From NCBI RefSeq assembly GCF_020073745.1, contig NZ_JAIRAU010000027.1, forward strand, positions 142,001-206,000: a stretch of 64,000 nt of DNA, read 5' to 3'. A model generated the notes under the pieces. It saw nothing but the letters and a program-made list of their open reading frames with translations, had not been told where the DNA came from and did no database searches. A program made the translations under genes and the position numbers. The DNA is from Nannocystis pusilla (lineage in GTDB: Bacteria > Myxococcota_A > Polyangia > Nannocystales > Nannocystaceae). This document shows, piece after piece, positions 24,194 through 37,753 of this stretch (positions are counted from its first letter, which is position 1; the number at the start of each line of letters is the position of its first letter).

Positions 24194-26392
24194 ATGGTCA
24201 AGTCGGCGGAGACCAGCCTCGACAACGTGCAGGAGAAGATCGCGGGTCGTTACGCCGAGGGCGCGGCGCTGGTCGCCCGGGCCCACGAGGTGGCGGCGGC
24301 GGGCGACGCGGCGGCGGCCGAGCGCGGGGTGGTGGCGGCCGACATGCTGACCGATCTGCGGCTCGACCCGCCGGCGCTGGCGGCCGCGATGGTGGCCGAC
24401 GCGGCGGTCTCGGGGGCGGTCAAGGTCGAGGCGATCGGCGAGGCGCTCGGGGCCGACACGCAGGCGATCGTCGACGGCGTGCGCCGGGTGGCGACGATGC
24501 GCTGGGACCGAACCGCCGGCGACGACGGCGAGAGCCTGCGCAAGATGTTCATGGCGATCGCCGCCGACGTGCGGGTGGTGATCGTGGCCCTGGCGTTGCG
24601 CCTGCGCGACATGCGAGCGCTGCGGAGCCGCGCCGACGAGGCCGAGCGGCGCCGGATCGCCCGCGAGACGCTCGAGATCTACGCGCCGCTGGCCAACCGC
24701 CTCGGCATCTTCCACCTGAAGTGGGAGCTCGAGGACCTGTGCCTGCGCGAGCTCGAGCCGGACATCTACCGCCAGATCGGCGCGGCCCTGGCGTCCAAGC
24801 GAGACCAGCGCGACGCGATGATCCGCGACGCGATCCTGACGCTGCAGGCGCGCCTCGAGGAGGCCGGGATCCACGGCAAGATCAGCGGCCGACCCAAGCA
24901 CATCTACAGCATCTACAAGAAGATGCAGCGCAAGCGGGTCTCGTTCGAGGAGATCTACGACGTCAGCGCGGTGCGGGTGCTGGTCGATTCGGTGCCCGAC
25001 TGCTACGCGGTGCTGGGCATCGTCCACGGGCTGTGGACGCCGATCGCCGGCGAGTTCGACGATTACATCGCGCGCCCGAAGCCGAACGGCTACCAGTCGC
25101 TGCACACGGCGATCGTCGGGCCCGGCGGGCGCTCGCTCGAGGTCCAGATCCGCACGGCGGAGATGCACCAATTCGGCGAGTACGGCGTGGCCGCCCACTG
25201 GGCCTACAAGGAGAGCCGCAAGGCCGGGCGCCTGGCCGACGCGAAGTTCAACTGGTTGCGGCAGCTGATCGACTGGCAGAAGGAGGTCACCGACCCGCAC
25301 GACGTGGTCGAGTCGCTGAAGACCGACATCTTCCAGGACCAGGTCTACGTGTTCACGCCGGGCGGCGCGGTGATCGACCTGCCGGTCGGGGCGACGCCGG
25401 TCGACTTCGCCTACCGCGTGCACACCGACGTCGGCCACCGCTGCCGCGGGGCGCTGGTGAACGGCCAGATCGTGCCGCTCGACCACAAGCTGCAGACCGG
25501 CGACCGCGTCGAGATCCTGACGCAGAAGACGGCGCAGCCGAGCCGCGACTGGCTCAGCCCGCAGCTCGGGTACGTGATCACCTCGAGCGCGCGCCACAAG
25601 ATCCGGCAGTGGTTCCGCCAGCAGGGCCGCGACGCGGCGATCGTGCAGGGCCGCGAGTCGCTCGAGCGCGAGCTCAAGCGCCTCGGCGTCGAGCGCCCGC
25701 GCTTCGACGAGTACGTCAAGCTGTTCGCCAATCACAACACGCCCGAGGAGCTGTTCGCGGCGGTCGGGTTCGGCGACATCGCCACCCAGGCGGTGGCGAC
25801 CAAGATCCTCGACGCCGAGCGGGCGCAGCAGGAGGCGGCCAAGCTGGCGGCCGAGGCGGCCCGGCTGGCGGCGGCCGCGGCCTCGATGCATTCGGCACCT
25901 GTCCCCGAGACCAGCCCGAAGCGCACCCCGAGCAAGCCGCAGGCGGCCGGCGGGGTCAGCGTCGAGGGCCAGAGCGGGGTGCTGAGCCACCCGGCTCGCT
26001 GCTGCACGCCGGTGCCCGGCGACGCGGTGATCGGCTATATCACCCGCGGCCGCGGGATCGCGATCCACCGCCGCGATTGCCCCAACATCGTCAGCAGCCC
26101 GGAGCCGGAGCGGCTGATCGAGATCGCGTGGGGCCACGAGAACCGCCGCCGCTATCCGGTGACGATCGTGATCCAGGGCAGCGACCGGATCGGGCTGCTG
26201 CGCGACGTGGTCGAGGTGTTCGCCGACCTCGGGATCAACGTCAGCGGGACGACGGTGACGACGAACAAGAAGGAACAGACCGCGCTGATCTCGGCGACCC
26301 TCGAGGTGTCGAGCAACGAGCAATTGGTGCGGGTGCTGGCGAAGATCGAGCGAGTCCCCGGGGTCGAGCGAGCGCGACGGCAGGCCGGCTGA
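24194..26392 (+). CDS. relA: RelA-type (p)ppGpp synthetase with inactive hydrolase domain
   Basis: 732 residues. The N-terminal HD region (about 30-190) lacks the His-Asp pair of hydrolases (LAAAMVADAAVSGAV). The synthetase domain (about 230-360) has GRPKHIYSIYKKMQRK, YDVSAVRVLV and YIARPKPNGYQSLHT. Residues 287-290 read EFDD, the EXDD motif of monofunctional RelA rather than the RXKD of bifunctional Rel/SpoT. TGS (FTPGGAVIDLPVGATPVDFA), a conserved Cys pair (HPARCCTPVPGDAVIGY) and a C-terminal ACT domain (VTIVIQGSDRIGLLRDVVEV) complete the ribosome-sensing half. It should make (p)ppGpp on starved ribosomes but not degrade it. The start codon at 24194 lies by a repeat-like TTGTCC. Confidence 0.94.
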   Translation: MVKSAETSLDNVQEKIAGRYAEGAALVARAHEVAAAGDAAAAERGVVAADMLTDLRLDPPALAAAMVADAAVSGAVKVEAIGEALGADTQAIVDGVRRVATMRWDRTAGDDGESLRKMFMAIAADVRVVIVALALRLRDMRALRSRADEAERRRIARETLEIYAPLANRLGIFHLKWELEDLCLRELEPDIYRQIGAALASKRDQRDAMIRDAILTLQARLEEAGIHGKISGRPKHIYSIYKKMQRKRVSFEEIYDVSAVRVLVDSVPDCYAVLGIVHGLWTPIAGEFDDYIARPKPNGYQSLHTAIVGPGGRSLEVQIRTAEMHQFGEYGVAAHWAYKESRKAGRLADAKFNWLRQLIDWQKEVTDPHDVVESLKTDIFQDQVYVFTPGGAVIDLPVGATPVDFAYRVHTDVGHRCRGALVNGQIVPLDHKLQTGDRVEILTQKTAQPSRDWLSPQLGYVITSSARHKIRQWFRQQGRDAAIVQGRESLERELKRLGVERPRFDEYVKLFANHNTPEELFAAVGFGDIATQAVATKILDAERAQQEAAKLAAEAARLAAAAASMHSAPVPETSPKRTPSKPQAAGGVSVEGQSGVLSHPARCCTPVPGDAVIGYITRGRGIAIHRRDCPNIVSSPEPERLIEIAWGHENRRRYPVTIVIQGSDRIGLLRDVVEVFADLGINVSGTTVTTNKKEQTALISATLEVSSNEQLVRVLAKIERVPGVERARRQAG

Positions 26393-26660
26393 GCGGGCGG
26401 AGAGATCCCCGGCGTCGGGCCCCGATTGGTGGCAGAATCGGTGGCGAGCTCGTGACCGAAAGGTCAGGTCGACCGGCCGTGCCCGAGACGGGCGCGGGTC
26501 CGAGGTCCGGCGATTCGTCGTTCGTGCGGTCGCTGGGCGCCGTCGGGCGTCGTTGTGGTGATCTGGCCCATGGCGCAGCCGATGGATTGGCGCGGGCGGG
26601 CTGACGCGCTTGCGGTGCGGGCGAGGCCGCGTGTATCACAAGTCCAACGAGGTGACCCGA

Positions 26661-28310
26661 ATGGCGAAGAAGACGGCGGGGGCGAAGAAGACGGCTGCGA
26701 AGGCGAAGGGACAGTCGAAGGCCACGGGCAAGCCGGCGAAGGGCGCGGCGACTGTCAGCACCCCGGCGGCGAAGGTGAAGCCGACGGCGAGCGCAGGCGC
26801 GGCGGCGAAGGCGAAGGCCGGGAATGCGGGCACGTCGGCGGCGCCGGCGAAGAAGCGCGGCAAGCTGGCTCCGCCGCGGGCGGCGGCGGCGGCGACCGCG
26901 GCGAATGCTGCGACGGCGAATGCGAAGAAGGCGGCCAAGAAGGCCCCCGCCAGGGCGACGGACGCCGGCGCGACCACCAAGAAGGCCGGCAAGACGGCCG
27001 GCAAGAAGGGCGCGGCGAAGGTGGCGGACGTGGCGACGGCGTACGCGAAGGCGGGCAAGGCGGGTCGCGTGAGCGCAAAAGTGGCGGACGTGGCCGCGGC
27101 GTACCAGGCGAAGGTGGCGAAGGTGACCGGGAAGAGCGCGGTGGGCCGCAAGGCGGCCGAGGTCGCGTCCACCTACAAGGCGGGCAAGGCGGGCGCGGGC
27201 AAGGAGGAGGCCGCCGCCGCGTACGGGGCGAAGAAGGCGAAGAAGGCCGACAAGAAGGCGCAGAAGGCCGCCGCCAACATCGTCGAGGCGTGGACCAAGG
27301 CGGCGGGGCAGCTCGGCGAGGCGCCGGCGAAGCCGACCAGGAAGGGCGCGGGCAAGAAAAGCGCCGGCGCTGCCGGGACGGCGACGCTCGCCAAGGCGGT
27401 GAAGCGGGTGGCCACGGCGACGAAAGCCGCGGTGGAGGCGGCGACGTCGACGGTGAAGGCCGTGCTGGCGAAGGCGACCGCGCCGACGGCGAAGAAGGCG
27501 AAGAAGGCGGCCGCGGCTGGCGCGGAGGCGGCTGCGAAGGCGAAGAAGGGCGCGGGCGCGAAGGCGAAGAAGGGCGCGAAGGCGACCGGGCCGGTGAAGG
27601 CCAAGGCGAAGGCGAGCAAGGCCGTTCCCGCCAGGGCGACGAAGAAGGGCGCGGCGAAGGCGAGCAAGGGCGGGGCGGCGAAGGCGACGCCGGCGCCGGC
27701 GCAGGCGCCGAAGAAGGGCAAGACGGGGCGGGCGAAGAAGGCGGCGCGCAAGGCGAGCAAGAAAGGCACCGCCGACGCGAGCGACAGATCAGATCCTGCT
27801 GTGCTCGGCAAGGGCGAGTACGCCAAGCTGATCGCCCAGATCGAGGCAGGCGCGCGCGCGGCCGGGGTCGAGCTGCCCGAGGGGGCGAGCCCGGCCGCGA
27901 TCGCCGAGCTCGAGGACACGCTGTCGCTGACGCTGCCCGACGAGGTGAAGGCGTGGTTCTTGGCGCACGACGGCGGCGGCAGCCAGTTCGCGCTCGAGAA
28001 CCGCGAGCTGCTGTCGCTCGAGCGGATCGCCGACGAGTGGAAGATCTGGAAGGACCTGCTCGACAAGGGCGTGTTCGGCGAGAACGCCCACAGCGAGCCC
28101 GGGCCCGGGGTCCAGCAGAAGTGGTGGATCCCCGAGTGGGTGCCCCTCACCTACGACGGCGCCGGCAACCACGACGTGCTCGACCTGGCGCCCGCGAAGG
28201 GCGGGCGCTACGGGCAGATCCTGTCGTTCTGGCACGACGATCCGAGCCGCCGCGTGGTCGGGCGCTCGTTCTTGAAGTGGCTCGCGGCCGGCGAGTGGCA
28301 CCTCGACTGA
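26661..28310 (+). CDS. Histone-H1-like Lys/Ala-rich protein fused to a SMI1/KNR4 domain
   Basis: 549 residues from ATG at 26661, preceded by GAGGTGA. The first 375 residues are almost pure Lys/Ala/Gly/Thr with KKAAKKA-type runs, like eukaryotic H1 tails and bacterial H1 homologues. Degenerate repeats of about 15-30 residues are visible (KVADVATAYAKAGKAG, KVADVAAAYQAKVAKV, KAAEVASTYKAGKAG). The C-terminal 165 residues are a SMI1/KNR4 domain: LSLTLPDEVKAWFLAHDGG, WWIPEWVPLTYDGAGNHDVL and QILSFWHDDP. SMI1/KNR4 proteins are found as immunity proteins or interaction modules. The tail should bind DNA or RNA. The role is not known. Confidence 0.85.
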   Translation: MAKKTAGAKKTAAKAKGQSKATGKPAKGAATVSTPAAKVKPTASAGAAAKAKAGNAGTSAAPAKKRGKLAPPRAAAAATAANAATANAKKAAKKAPARATDAGATTKKAGKTAGKKGAAKVADVATAYAKAGKAGRVSAKVADVAAAYQAKVAKVTGKSAVGRKAAEVASTYKAGKAGAGKEEAAAAYGAKKAKKADKKAQKAAANIVEAWTKAAGQLGEAPAKPTRKGAGKKSAGAAGTATLAKAVKRVATATKAAVEAATSTVKAVLAKATAPTAKKAKKAAAAGAEAAAKAKKGAGAKAKKGAKATGPVKAKAKASKAVPARATKKGAAKASKGGAAKATPAPAQAPKKGKTGRAKKAARKASKKGTADASDRSDPAVLGKGEYAKLIAQIEAGARAAGVELPEGASPAAIAELEDTLSLTLPDEVKAWFLAHDGGGSQFALENRELLSLERIADEWKIWKDLLDKGVFGENAHSEPGPGVQQKWWIPEWVPLTYDGAGNHDVLDLAPAKGGRYGQILSFWHDDPSRRVVGRSFLKWLAAGEWHLD

Positions 28311-28440
28311 ACCCGCGAGCGCGCGCCGCGAGTCGCGGGTGAGCCCGCGGCTCGCGGGCGACCTGCCTGCAAGGACAGGTGTATCGGCGCGGGCGACAGG
28401 CCGCCGCCGCGCTCGCGGGGGCGGGTCGGTCGGGCGAGCG

Positions 28441-28504
28441 AGTGTCGATTCGGACATGCTCTGAGGGACATGCCTCAATAGGCATGTCCCGATGGACATG
28501 TCCC

Positions 28505-28510
<6 letters not shown>
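28441..28510. repeat. 14-bp tandem array between convergent genes (5 units)
   Basis: Units start at 28441 (AGTG), 28455, 28469, 28483 and 28497 (all CATG), exactly 14 bp apart. The array ends in the stop codon of the P-type ATPase gene (28505-28507). A perfect hairpin TGTCC-CGAT-GGACA is included. An isolated related unit occurs near 28362-28379. Confidence 0.9.
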
Positions 28511-32935
<4,425 letters not shown>

Positions 32936-33067
32936 GCCTCGAAGGTGAGGCCGCACCGGCCCGCAGGCGAACAAAAAACGGCCGCGCCGGTGTCGACGAC
33001 CGCGGGCGACGGCGGCGGCGACGGCGACCGCGGCCGCCATCGCCAGGCGCGCGGCGGGCTCGACGGG

Positions 33068-33243
33068 GGCAGAGAGAGGGTGTCTGTTCGGACAGGTGAG
33101 GGGGGCTCGGCGCGGTGTAGAGAGAGGGTGTCTGTTCGGAAAGGTGAGGGGGGCTCGACGTGCGCAGAGAGGGGTGTCTGAGCGGACAGGTGAAGGGCGG
33201 CTCGGCGGGACGCAGAGGGTGTCTGTTCGGACATGTGATGGGC
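33068..33243. repeat. 45-48-bp minisatellite, four copies
   Basis: The word GTGTCTG occurs at 33080, 33128, 33174 and 33219, giving periods of 48, 46 and 45 bp. Each copy has a GTGTCTGTTCGGACAGGTGA-like core, which is the 14-bp palindrome, plus a G-rich spacer ending in CAGAGAGG-like sequence. It lies upstream of the ATPase gene in its probable 5' region. Confidence 0.85.
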
Positions 33244-33318
33244 GGGCCGACGACCGCGCGCGGGGGCGGCCGGGGACAGTCGTATGTCCCTGGGGTTGTC
33301 GACGAGTGGACGCGTGCT

Positions 33319-33350
33319 CATGTCTCTTGGGTCATGTCGCCGGGAAGATG
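33319..33350. repeat. 14-bp repeat array
   Basis: Units start at 33319 (CATG), 33333 (CATG) and 33347 (GATG). It lies in the divergent gap between the ATPase and beta-helix genes. Confidence 0.75.
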
Positions 33351-33465
33351 CGAGGACCGGCAAACGAGCGCGGCGCGCCGAGCCGCGCCGCGGGCTCGGG
33401 GCCGCGGTTGGGGGCCCACGGCGACCCGTTGACGAGCGGACTGCGGGTCGGAAACCCTGTTCTTC

Positions 33466-35379
33466 ATGATCGGGACAGGTCGCGGGGCGAGGGCGTGGTG
33501 GTTGGTGCTGGCGACGTGCGGCGGGACGCCGGCAGCGACGACGGACACGGCGGCGACGAGCGAGGCGAGCGGCGACGAGACGACGACGACGAGCTCCGCC
33601 ACGACCGAGAGCAGCAGCGCGGCGACCGTCACCGGTGAGCCCACGACGACGGGGACGAGCGAGACGTCGATCGGGTCGACGGCGCCGACGACGACGACGG
33701 ACACGACCACCGGTGGGCCGGAGCTCGGGCCGCCGGTGCTGCGGATCAACGTCGGCGGTCCGGCGGTCGGCGAGTTCATGGCCGACGACGGGGAGGAGTC
33801 GCCGTATCGCGCCAGCCCGGATACGCAGATCTTCGCCGCCGACGCGGTGGTGCCGGGGCCGAGCGTGCCCGCCGACGTGCCGCTCGAGGTGCTGGCGAGC
33901 GGGCGCGTCGAGCCGGCCGAGCTGGCAGGCGGGACCGGACAGCTGCGCTACAGCGTGCCGGTCGAGCCGGGGTCGTATCAGCTGCGGCTACATTTCTCGG
34001 GGCCGTCGCAGGGCGCGAGCACGCGGCTGACGCAGCTGTGGATCGACGGCGCGCCGGTGGGCGAGCCGATCGACGTGTCGGCGCTGACGGCCGGCGACGC
34101 GGGCGCGGCGGTGACGTTCGCGATCGAGGCCGACGAGTGGCTCGACGTCGAGCTGGTGCGGGTGCCCGGCAGCGAGATGCCGATGCTGTCGGCGCTCGAG
34201 CTGTTCGGGGACGGCGGGCTGCGCGACGGGCCGGCGGGGACGGTGCGGCACATCGCACCGGAGGGCGCGGGCAGCGGCGACAGCCTGGCCGACGCGGCGG
34301 GGCTGGGGCAGCTGCCGGCGCTGATCGCCGCGTCGGCGCCGGGCGACGAGGTGTGGATCCACGCCGGCGACTACCCGATCGGCGGCGAGCTCGTGATCAC
34401 GGCCGGTGGGACGGCGGAGGCGTCGGTGGTGGTGCGCGGGGTCGGCGACGACTGGCACTCGCCCGGGCGTCCGCGCTTCATCGGCACGCGCGCGAGCCCG
34501 TGGGTGGCCGAGGGGGCGGTCGGCGGGACCGTGTTCCGCCTGGCGAGCGGGGCGGACCACCTGCAATTCGTCAACCTCGGGTTCGTCGACCAGGGCAACG
34601 GCTGCTGGCGCGTGGCCGACCCGATCGCCGGCCTGCGCCTCGACAACATCGTCGCCACCAACGTGCACCGCCTGCTCGAGAACTTCGTGGGGGGCGACGG
34701 CACCGACGCGTCGATCGCCGGGCTGGTGCTCAAGGACGTGTCCGTCCGCGGCTACGCGCGCGCGGTGGCCCGGCTGCAGTACGAGTCGCACGACGCGCTG
34801 CTCGAGGACGTGTTCGGCGACTCGGAGGCGCAGCCGTTCGAGTCGTTCTCGACCGGGGTGACGCTGTACGAGGCGGCCCACGACGTGGTGATCCGGCGCG
34901 CGGTGATGCTGAACCACCAGCAGGTCGACGTCGCGGGCTACTGGAACGCCGACGGCTTCTCGACCGAGCGCGACAACCACGCGATCCGCTTCGAGGACAC
35001 CTACGCGGCCGGCAACACCGACGGCGGCTATGACCTCAAGTCGACCGACACGACGCTCCTGCGCGCGGTCGCGGTCGACAACAAGCGCAACTTCCGGATC
35101 TGGGGCCAGGCGACGCTGCAGCAGTGCAGCGGCCTCGACCCGCACCTCCGCGGCGGCTCGGGCACGCAGGCGCAGGTCCACGGCAACCCCCAGGCGGTGT
35201 TCACGGTCGAGGGCTCGCGCTTCGTCGACGCCGACCCGGACACGATCGTGTTCGACATGGACGAGGACGCCGTCGCGACGGTCATGGGCGGCTGCGCCGA
35301 GCGCCACCCGGACGCGACGCTGGAGACGGTCGAGCCGGCGGCCAGCCTGATGCTGGTCGACGTCGCCGACGGCTGCTGA
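33466..35379 (+). CDS. Lipoprotein with malectin-like and right-handed beta-helix domains
   Basis: 637 residues. The N-terminus (RAWWLVLATCGG) carries a lipobox. A Thr/Ser-rich linker of about 65 residues follows (TTTTSSATTESSS). A malectin-like domain (VLRINVGGPAVGEF, YQLRLHFSGPS, MLSALELFGDG) suggests carbohydrate binding. From about residue 260 a beta-helix with VWIHAGDYPIGGELVITAGG, HLQFVNLGFVDQGNGC and VIRRAVMLNHQQVDVAGYW resembles secreted polysaccharide-active enzymes. Catalytic residues were not identified. It is probably anchored outside the cell and binds or degrades polysaccharide. The ATG lies in a degenerate repeat (CATGATCGGGACAGG). Confidence 0.8.
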   Translation: MIGTGRGARAWWLVLATCGGTPAATTDTAATSEASGDETTTTSSATTESSSAATVTGEPTTTGTSETSIGSTAPTTTTDTTTGGPELGPPVLRINVGGPAVGEFMADDGEESPYRASPDTQIFAADAVVPGPSVPADVPLEVLASGRVEPAELAGGTGQLRYSVPVEPGSYQLRLHFSGPSQGASTRLTQLWIDGAPVGEPIDVSALTAGDAGAAVTFAIEADEWLDVELVRVPGSEMPMLSALELFGDGGLRDGPAGTVRHIAPEGAGSGDSLADAAGLGQLPALIAASAPGDEVWIHAGDYPIGGELVITAGGTAEASVVVRGVGDDWHSPGRPRFIGTRASPWVAEGAVGGTVFRLASGADHLQFVNLGFVDQGNGCWRVADPIAGLRLDNIVATNVHRLLENFVGGDGTDASIAGLVLKDVSVRGYARAVARLQYESHDALLEDVFGDSEAQPFESFSTGVTLYEAAHDVVIRRAVMLNHQQVDVAGYWNADGFSTERDNHAIRFEDTYAAGNTDGGYDLKSTDTTLLRAVAVDNKRNFRIWGQATLQQCSGLDPHLRGGSGTQAQVHGNPQAVFTVEGSRFVDADPDTIVFDMDEDAVATVMGGCAERHPDATLETVEPAASLMLVDVADGC

Positions 35380-35385
35380 GCGCCG

Positions 35386-35417
35386 GATGTCCTCGGGGAC
35401 ATGTGCTGGCGGTCAGA
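35386..35417. repeat. 14-bp array between convergent genes
   Basis: Units start at 35386 (GATG), 35400 (CATG) and 35414 (CAGA). A perfect hairpin TGTCC-TCGG-GGACA lies between stop codons at 35379 and 35413. The last unit contains the stop codon of the minus-strand gene. Confidence 0.85.
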
Positions 35418-35961
35418 CCTCGACGATCCGGCCCTGCACCGGGGCGAAGCAGCGGATGCGCAGGGCGTCGGCCTGGCCGCGCCGCTCGGGCGACAGCGGG
35501 GCCTCGGAGATCAGCCACACATGTCCTTCAGGCCAGGACTCTTCGGTCAGGCGCTTGCGCGCGTCGCCGGCGAGGGCCGCGAGCTGGTGGTCGTCGAGCT
35601 CGGCGCCCTTGGCGGCGCACAGCACGGCCAGAGCGGGGGCGCTGCGGTCGAGGCGGCGGCCGGCCGCGTAGGCGGCGAGGCTGAGGCCGCCGATCGTGTA
35701 GCCGGCGATGCTGCGCACGGAGGCGGTCTGCGGGGCGTTCGCGTCGGCCTTGGCCGGGCGCGCGCCGGCCATCAGCGCCATCGCGGCGGCGAACAGGCCG
35801 GCCATGCCGCCGAACTTGAGGCCGAGGGCGGCACGCCGCGGGACGCGGGCCCGCACCTCGTCGACGGCCGGGGCGACGGCCTTCGGCTCGCCCTCGACGC
35901 GGACGCCTGCCTGCGAATAGAGCCACGGGACGCAGCGCTCACCGGAGAATGACCTGGACAT
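35413..35961 (-). CDS. Membrane-associated protein of unknown function
   Basis: 182 residues with two hydrophobic segments (FGGMAGLFAAAMALMAGA and a weaker AGYTIGGLSLAAYAAG). The C-terminal part is soluble (AAKGAELDDHQLAALAGDAR, ADALRIRCFAPVQGRIVEV). The segment EESWPEGHVWLISE is encoded by an intragenic 14-bp repeat run (35520, 35534, 35548). Start codon CAT (35959-35961) and stop codon both fall in repeat units. The family is not recognised. Confidence 0.65.
   Translation of the reverse strand: MSRSFSGERCVPWLYSQAGVRVEGEPKAVAPAVDEVRARVPRRAALGLKFGGMAGLFAAAMALMAGARPAKADANAPQTASVRSIAGYTIGGLSLAAYAAGRRLDRSAPALAVLCAAKGAELDDHQLAALAGDARKRLTEESWPEGHVWLISEAPLSPERRGQADALRIRCFAPVQGRIVEV
35520..35552. 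repeat. Intragenic 14-bp repeat run
   Basis: Units start at 35520 (CATG), 35534 (CAGG) and 35548 (CAGG), in the coding region of the minus-strand gene. Confidence 0.7.
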
Positions 35962-36149
35962 GCCCGCATGTTTAGCAGACCGTCGAGCGCGACTGACCTT
36001 TCATGCGCGACAGCACGGCGGCGGAGCGGCCGCTGTTTCGCGGCCGCCTCGCGGCGAGCTCGGCGGTGAGGCCCGCGCCGCGCATGCAAGGCGCGACGCG
36101 GGCCCGATTCAGTACAGTTCGAGGACGGGCGGCATTCTCATGATCGCCG

Positions 36150-37724
36150 TCACTCGACGATCCGTCGCGCGGGCCGGTGACCGGCCTTGACGGCGGCGGT
36201 CTTGAGCGGCTTCGGGGTGGTGGTCTTCGGCTGCGCGTCCTGGAGCGCGAAGCTGAAGTCGGAGGGCAGGGTGGTGCTGCCCGAGATGGTGGCGTACTTG
36301 TGGCAGTCGATGCACTTGCTGCGCTGGTCGTAGGTCTCGAGCACGGTGTTGGCGACGTTCGCGTCGGGCGATGGGCTGTTGAACAGCTGCGGCACGCTCG
36401 CCGGCTGGCTCGACTGCTGCGGCGGGTTGGTGCTCCACTGCACGGCGACGACCTGGTAGTTGAGCCACACGGAGTCCGGGTAGGCGGCGCGGATGGTCGC
36501 CCACGCGGTGTCGTTGACGGTCTGCGCGTCGCTGCCGATCGGGCTCAGGCGGGTCACCTGGATCGGCGTCGGCGCCGGGCAGCCGTCGCCGATCCAGTAC
36601 TGCGGCGGTTGATTGGGCGTGCAAGTGACGTTGACGCTCGCCTGCTTGTCGAACTGGCACGCGGTCGGCACCTGGACGGTGCGCGGCTGACAGGCGGGGT
36701 CGTAGAAGTTCCAGGTCTTGGTGGTCGCGGCCGCGTCGGCGTCGTTGGGGGCGTTGTCGACGTGCTCGAAGGTGGCCCACACCCAGGTCGGCTGGGCCTC
36801 GGTCTTGTGAATGATGTGCAGGCCGACCAGCGCGACGGTCAGGGCCTGGCACTTCTGCGTGCTCGGATCGACGACGACCGCCTGCGACAGCTTGTAGCGG
36901 TTCCACTGGGCGTCGCTCGGGTTCGGGACCTCCATCCAGGCGGCCTTGAGCTCGAGGGCGCCGACGAACGAGGGCCGGAACGTGCCGATCGGCAGCGCCA
37001 GCGCGGTGTTCGGGTTGCTGCGGTAATAGGCGGCCTGGCCCTCGCGGTTGTAGTAGGAGCCGGCGACGATGGCATCGTACTCGTCCTGGTCGACGCGGAC
37101 CTCGTACCAGACGTTGTTGCCGCGGGTGTCGCCGAGCCACGCGGGGGCGTTGCGCGGCGCGGCCTGCTGCCCGTCGCCGGACTCGAACTCGCTCGAGAAT
37201 TTGGTTGACATGGTCAGCGGAACCGCGGCCCGGGCGGCGGCGGCGGTCAGGCCCGCCTCGGCCAGACAGTCCGGGGTGATCGCCGGCGGCGTGCCCCATG
37301 GCGGAGGCGCGCTGCCGTCGGGCCGGAACAGCTGGTGGGTGCTCATGTAGCCCTGCCAGGCGACCGCGCCCGTGTCGCCCGGATCGCCGAAGCCGACGCC
37401 GGTGGCGACGGGCCAGTTGAGGGCGATGAACTCCTGCCAGCCGAAGCAGTTGGCGTCCCGGTCGTTGTTGTGCGGGTAGATGTCGGGGGGCACGGTGCCG
37501 TTCAGCTGCAGCGGGACGGCGCACTGGTAGGCCGAGGCCGCGCTCTTGGGAGAGGCGTCCTCGGTGGCGGCGTCCCTGGCGGCGCTGTCCTTCGCGGTCG
37601 CGTCGTCCTTGGCGGCGCCGTCCTTGGCGGCCGCCTTGGTGGCGGTGACGGGCTCGGCGGGCTCCTGCCCGGCGCCGCAGGCGAGCGGGCCGAGCAGGAG
37701 GAGCAGAAATGTCTTTGAAGACAT
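36150..37724 (-). CDS. Lipoprotein with C-terminal CxxCH haem-binding motif
   Basis: 524 residues. The signal peptide FLLLLLGPLACG ends in a lipobox. A Lys/Asp/Ala-rich spacer (AKDGAAKDDATAKDSAARD) follows. The body is globular with Trp/Tyr-rich motifs (CFGWQEFIALNWP, TRGNNVWYEVRVDQDEYD, YYNREGQAAYY, LVGLHIIHKT). Near the C-terminus is KCIDCHKYATI, a single CxxCH motif, so a c-type haem may be attached. Upstream is the 567-residue gene, ending 5 bases before this start, so they form an operon. Start and spacer lie in a 14-bp array. I do not recognise the main domain. Confidence 0.75.
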   Translation of the reverse strand: MSSKTFLLLLLGPLACGAGQEPAEPVTATKAAAKDGAAKDDATAKDSAARDAATEDASPKSAASAYQCAVPLQLNGTVPPDIYPHNNDRDANCFGWQEFIALNWPVATGVGFGDPGDTGAVAWQGYMSTHQLFRPDGSAPPPWGTPPAITPDCLAEAGLTAAAARAAVPLTMSTKFSSEFESGDGQQAAPRNAPAWLGDTRGNNVWYEVRVDQDEYDAIVAGSYYNREGQAAYYRSNPNTALALPIGTFRPSFVGALELKAAWMEVPNPSDAQWNRYKLSQAVVVDPSTQKCQALTVALVGLHIIHKTEAQPTWVWATFEHVDNAPNDADAAATTKTWNFYDPACQPRTVQVPTACQFDKQASVNVTCTPNQPPQYWIGDGCPAPTPIQVTRLSPIGSDAQTVNDTAWATIRAAYPDSVWLNYQVVAVQWSTNPPQQSSQPASVPQLFNSPSPDANVANTVLETYDQRSKCIDCHKYATISGSTTLPSDFSFALQDAQPKTTTPKPLKTAAVKAGHRPARRIVE

Positions 37725-37753
37725 GTCTGCTAAACCATGTCCTTGGCGACAGG
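37708..37753. repeat. 14-bp tandem array at a gene junction (4 units)
   Basis: Units start at 37708 (AATG), 37722 (CATG), 37736 (CATG) and 37750 (CAGG). The array encodes the first residues (MSSK) of the CxxCH lipoprotein and the last residues (VAKDMV) and stop of the upstream gene. Confidence 0.85.

Larger units (their letters stand above)
32936..33465. other. Divergent intergenic region with minisatellite
   Basis: It separates the 5' ends of the ATPase gene and the beta-helix lipoprotein gene. It holds the 45-48-bp minisatellite and a 14-bp array, both listed separately. No other gene is supported. Confidence 0.6.
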
